Assembly (NCBI GenBank): GCA_900618425.1
Contig: UZAN01039585.1
Location: forward strand, 43,510-107,509
Source: Echinostoma caproni
Taxonomy: Eukaryota > Platyhelminthes > Trematoda > Plagiorchiida > Echinostomatidae
Length of the DNA stretch: 64,000 nucleotides
Direction: 5' to 3'
The translations under genes and the position numbers were made by a program. Of the stretch, positions 60,860 through 64,000 are shown piece by piece. Each line of letters starts with the position of its first letter. Within the stretch, counting starts at the first letter, position 1. Under the pieces are notes generated by a model. That model ran no database searches and was not told the origin of the DNA. It was given only the letters and a program-made list of their open reading frames with translations.

Positions 60860-61427
60860 TGCTTTTGGAACCTTACTAATTGTTCAAAAATAATAAATAT
60901 AAAATAAAACACACTAGTTGTGAAGCGATGTGAGTTTGTTCTCGTAGTTAAGGTTAACCACATACATATTCACCCATGCGCTGCAACGGAAAATGGGTTT
61001 GCAAACACTTCAGCGTTGGTCGAATTGACATTTTCAGTGTGGCTTTGCGGCCAAGGGAAAATTACCTGGATAAATGTTACATCACATTTCGTGTAGATTT
61101 GTGATATTGGTCATTTTTGATAGATCTCAAACTCCACGTTTTATCAGCACAATAAATGTCATCATCCCCAGAGGAATGATTATTTGTGTTCGAGCACGTA
61201 TGTTTCAGTAATGACTCTTTGATTTGTTCTGAATGAGTAGTTCTTTAGACATGATACATCCCTTTGTTGTTCACGAATTCATGTACGTCTCTCCGGTTCT
61301 GTTTGTGTTCAACATGCTAAATCTGTCTCCATTTATGACTCTGTTTAAAATTGGTTCATTGACATTGGGTATTGGGTTAACAATCAATAATTTGTATTTT
61401 TCTTTTGGTCATTTTTCTCCTGAACAG

Positions 61428-61454
61428 GACCTCACCATGCAACGACCTGACAAT
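61428..61454 (+). CDS. 27-nt microexon (DLTMQRPDN)
   Basis: The acceptor TTTTTCTCCTGAACAG leads to nine codons, DLTMQRPDN, and a GTGAGT donor at 61455, phase 0-0. It aligns without gaps to the 27-nt exon at 58305 (16 of 27 bases; many differences are synonymous or conservative). It may be an alternative to that exon or be used in series with it. The sequence cannot decide. Confidence 0.55.
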
Positions 61455-64000
61455 GTGAGTAGTATTTATTTGCCTGGCGGTGAACATTTTATCGCTCCCG
61501 AAATCTCCTGACATCCAATCGCCTTTTTCAAAAACATGAACACCATTGATAGAACCCTTCAATTCATTTCAATTTTTGCATCTCAGCTCAGTTAGCCCTG
61601 AAGTAATACTGTGAACATAACAAACTCCCTGATCATCATCTGTTTCCATCAAAAGCCAAAGATAGTGGTTGATAACATAGTAATTTTACCGAAGAGGGTT
61701 AATTGTTAAATTTTCTTCATCAAATTTAGATCATTCTCATATCCAAATGTTGCTTCTTTAGGTATATTTGTTTTTTTACGCTACATGACAGGCCCGTTTA
61801 TCTAACAAACATGCATCGAATAGAAATTTCTGTAGACAAAGCAAATCAACTTTTGATTATTCATCAATTGTTGAAGCCACTTATATGGAGAACTTCTAAC
61901 TTCCAACTGACTCCACCAACATGTCTTTGATGTCACTTTAAACTTCTGCAGCCATGGCTTTTCCATTCTTTGGTTTTCCTGACTGCTTCTTAGAAATGTT
62001 TTTGCTCTCAGACCAGAGATTTTACCCACCTCGAAAATTACAGTGTAATAAGTGCTATAACGCAAGCATGTGCATCGATGGAGTGCGCTTGAAATTAGAA
62101 TTCTTGTTATGTTTATTATAGCACAATGTGGTGAACAAGATTTGTTTTCAGCGATTGGTCTTCTTTAGCTAACACATCACAATCTATCTTGGATAAAATC
62201 AGGAGGGCGGTGATAGCACGTAGAAAAGGAATTAAATTAACAAAAATGTATTCACAATGTCTGCGGTTTCCGGTGTCGTATCTAGTTCGCATGTGACGAA
62301 GATTGGCCCAGGCGAGTAAAAATGGAGTGGTTGGATGGTTAAAGCAAACAGAACGACTTAACGAATTGTTTTGTTGCACGCAAGGGTTGATTGTGAATGT
62401 GAGTGCGTACTGCTTCTGCTGTGTCCAAGGTGAGATTGTTGTACGCGATAACGTTACATGGGGTGAAACGCCCTTCTCAAGTTAAGTGAGCGACCTATCT
62501 CGAAAACATTCTGCTCGTGATTGAATTTGTCACTACAGCGTGCAACCAAGCCGGATGATGCTCATGAACTCTCTGAGTCAAATGTCTGCTCACGCGACTG
62601 ACGCACATTATGCCATGAAAACAATTGGAGTACAAAATGCAGAACCAGGATATTTCTCTTTAATTTCATCCTAAAAGTTGGCCTAGACGTGAGTGTGACG
62701 CAAAATTTCGCTGCCTGGAACTTTTGACTAATAGCAGCTGTCAACCGTCGAGTAACGTTTCCCGTCACAGTGTTATCTGTAAATGGTAATCTTACGTAAA
62801 CTGATTGGTCTATTTGTCTCTCGCTCCGTCACAGATTGCTTATTGCGCTTTCCCTTCATCGTAGTTTTTTCAAATTTAACTAGTCCTATTTCACGGAAAG
62901 TTCATTGAATTGTGGTATTTTGCAGTATATCGATAAAAACCGAATATTTTGGGCTGGAAATAAATAAAATAACAAAACGAAGAAGCTGGAAGAAAATCAA
63001 GAAATAATAGATAGAAATAAAATGGAGTTTGTATTTCGTCAACAAACGAATAGGTACTGTACTACCGACATCACCGTCAAACCATTAAAACCATATTCAT
63101 CACTCGTCTAAGCTTTCAGCGAAAATTGAAGTAGAGACCCAGGTCAAAGATAGGACACCAAATAATTAGGCAGTTGTTGAAGTGGTACCTTTGGAAAGGC
63201 CATAATGCTCTTCTTGGCTAAACAGTACATTCATCCAATCGTCTTCTACAGCGTCCTCAACAGTATGATACAGCTGCATAATTGATAATCTTCATCATTC
63301 AAGGTATTGTATACTCATTTGCTAGACACTTATCCATGGCTCTGAAGCGTTGATGAATTAACGTAAACTTAAGAGCGTAGAAAGTATGTGGAAGCGAAAG
63401 AAGTGTGTATGAGAGAATGGAAAGCATTCGAATGACTTTGGTAAGGATTTAAAAAGCTTTAAATATGCATATATAAGATCAAAAGAATGCCATGGAGTTT
63501 CGCCTCAGGCCTTGGAAGAGCTTTTGGAACTTAGATCCCGCGATATCTAATAGACAGGTGTATGTAAATATCGTTTGAGGGTAGGTTGCGACTATTATAA
63601 AACGATGGAATCATAGACCGTATTTCTAGCAAGAATCTTTTTCTTCCGTTTAGAAAAAGAGCCACGGTAAATTGCATGCTTCCATCAGTAAGTGGGAACT
63701 TATGCCGTTGATGTCTAGGTTCAATCGACCTCAAGCAATATGTCTATGTTAGGGAGAAATAATTTACGATCGTGATGACTGAAAGGGTTGAGAAGTAAAG
63801 TGATGATAGTCATACTTGATCAAACACAATAAGTTATTTATGCCTTTGGATCTGTTCATTTTCAATTTGATTTAAGTGAATAGTTAAAAGGCGACAACAA
63901 ATATCCTGATAGATGAAACTTTACATTGAATTATTCAACCTGGTCTACTTTTTCGCACTCGGGTAAAGTCAGAATCTAAAGTATTCCGACGCTGACGGAG
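61455..64000 (+). other. Right flank, probably intron
   Basis: No exon, repeat or RNA is convincingly seen. A frame at 62303-62485 stays open up to a GTGAGT at 62399 (TERLNELFCCTQGLIVN) but lacks a pyrimidine tract at its acceptor. The gene's remaining exons presumably lie beyond the window. Confidence 0.35.

Larger units (their letters stand above)
58332..61427 (+). other. Putative 3.1-kb intron
   Basis: It contains an unassigned open frame at 58463-58819 (118 codons; words FGFLNNIHPFKSDLLLISPQ), a TA microsatellite at 59593-59610, an unknown base at 59214, and the foldback element at 60649-60859. No further microexon of the 27-nt type was found by eye. Confidence 0.45.

Noticed and set aside
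52521..61454. Reading the microexons as a classic secreted schistosome MEG
   Set aside because: No signal-peptide exon is seen, and the associated 417-nt exon encodes a charged, intracellular-type linker. The resemblance is limited to microexon symmetry.

Overview
The window looks like AT-rich, repeat-laden DNA from an invertebrate genome. The best guess is a parasitic flatworm (digenean trematode). Non-LTR retrotransposons of CR1 and RTE type sit among many short tRNA-derived repeats, and the only credible host coding sequence is a few short exons separated by kilobases of intron. There are no operons, Shine-Dalgarno sites or dense gene arrays. The species call is inference: no host gene here could be named.

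Layout. 1-16,850 holds no convincing host gene. It contains tRNA-derived repeats (3407, 5016, 6841, 13410, 14701) and an old minus-strand CR1-like LINE (about 6,935-9,130) with recognisable endonuclease and reverse transcriptase remnants. About 16,880-20,810 is a minus-strand RTE-like LINE whose RT core is lost in a 731-base run of N (17,469-18,199). 20,811-35,787 is mostly featureless, with two more SINEs and a few unassigned open frames.

35,790-61,454 carries what I read as part of one plus-strand gene. It has an exon of 49 codons ending at a GTAAGT donor, a 139-codon Ser/Arg/Asp-rich exon (46,697-47,113), and four very short exons of 30, 48, 27 and 27 nt. All four are multiples of three, lie in phase 0, and are flanked by good splice signals. 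The two 27-nt exons encode similar peptides (NLAVQRNDD and DLTMQRPDN), which suggests an ancient microexon duplication. The gene probably continues beyond the right edge. The product looks like an intracellular, disordered, phosphorylatable segment of a larger protein whose identity I do not recognise.

The introns hold a composite dispersed repeat in three copies (44.7, 47.4 and 57.7 kb), a SINE body shared in opposite orientations at 54.36 and 57.05 kb, and a foldback element at 60,649-60,859 built from 21-bp tandem units. The microexon series is the most interesting candidate system. It rests on sequence reading alone and needs transcript evidence.
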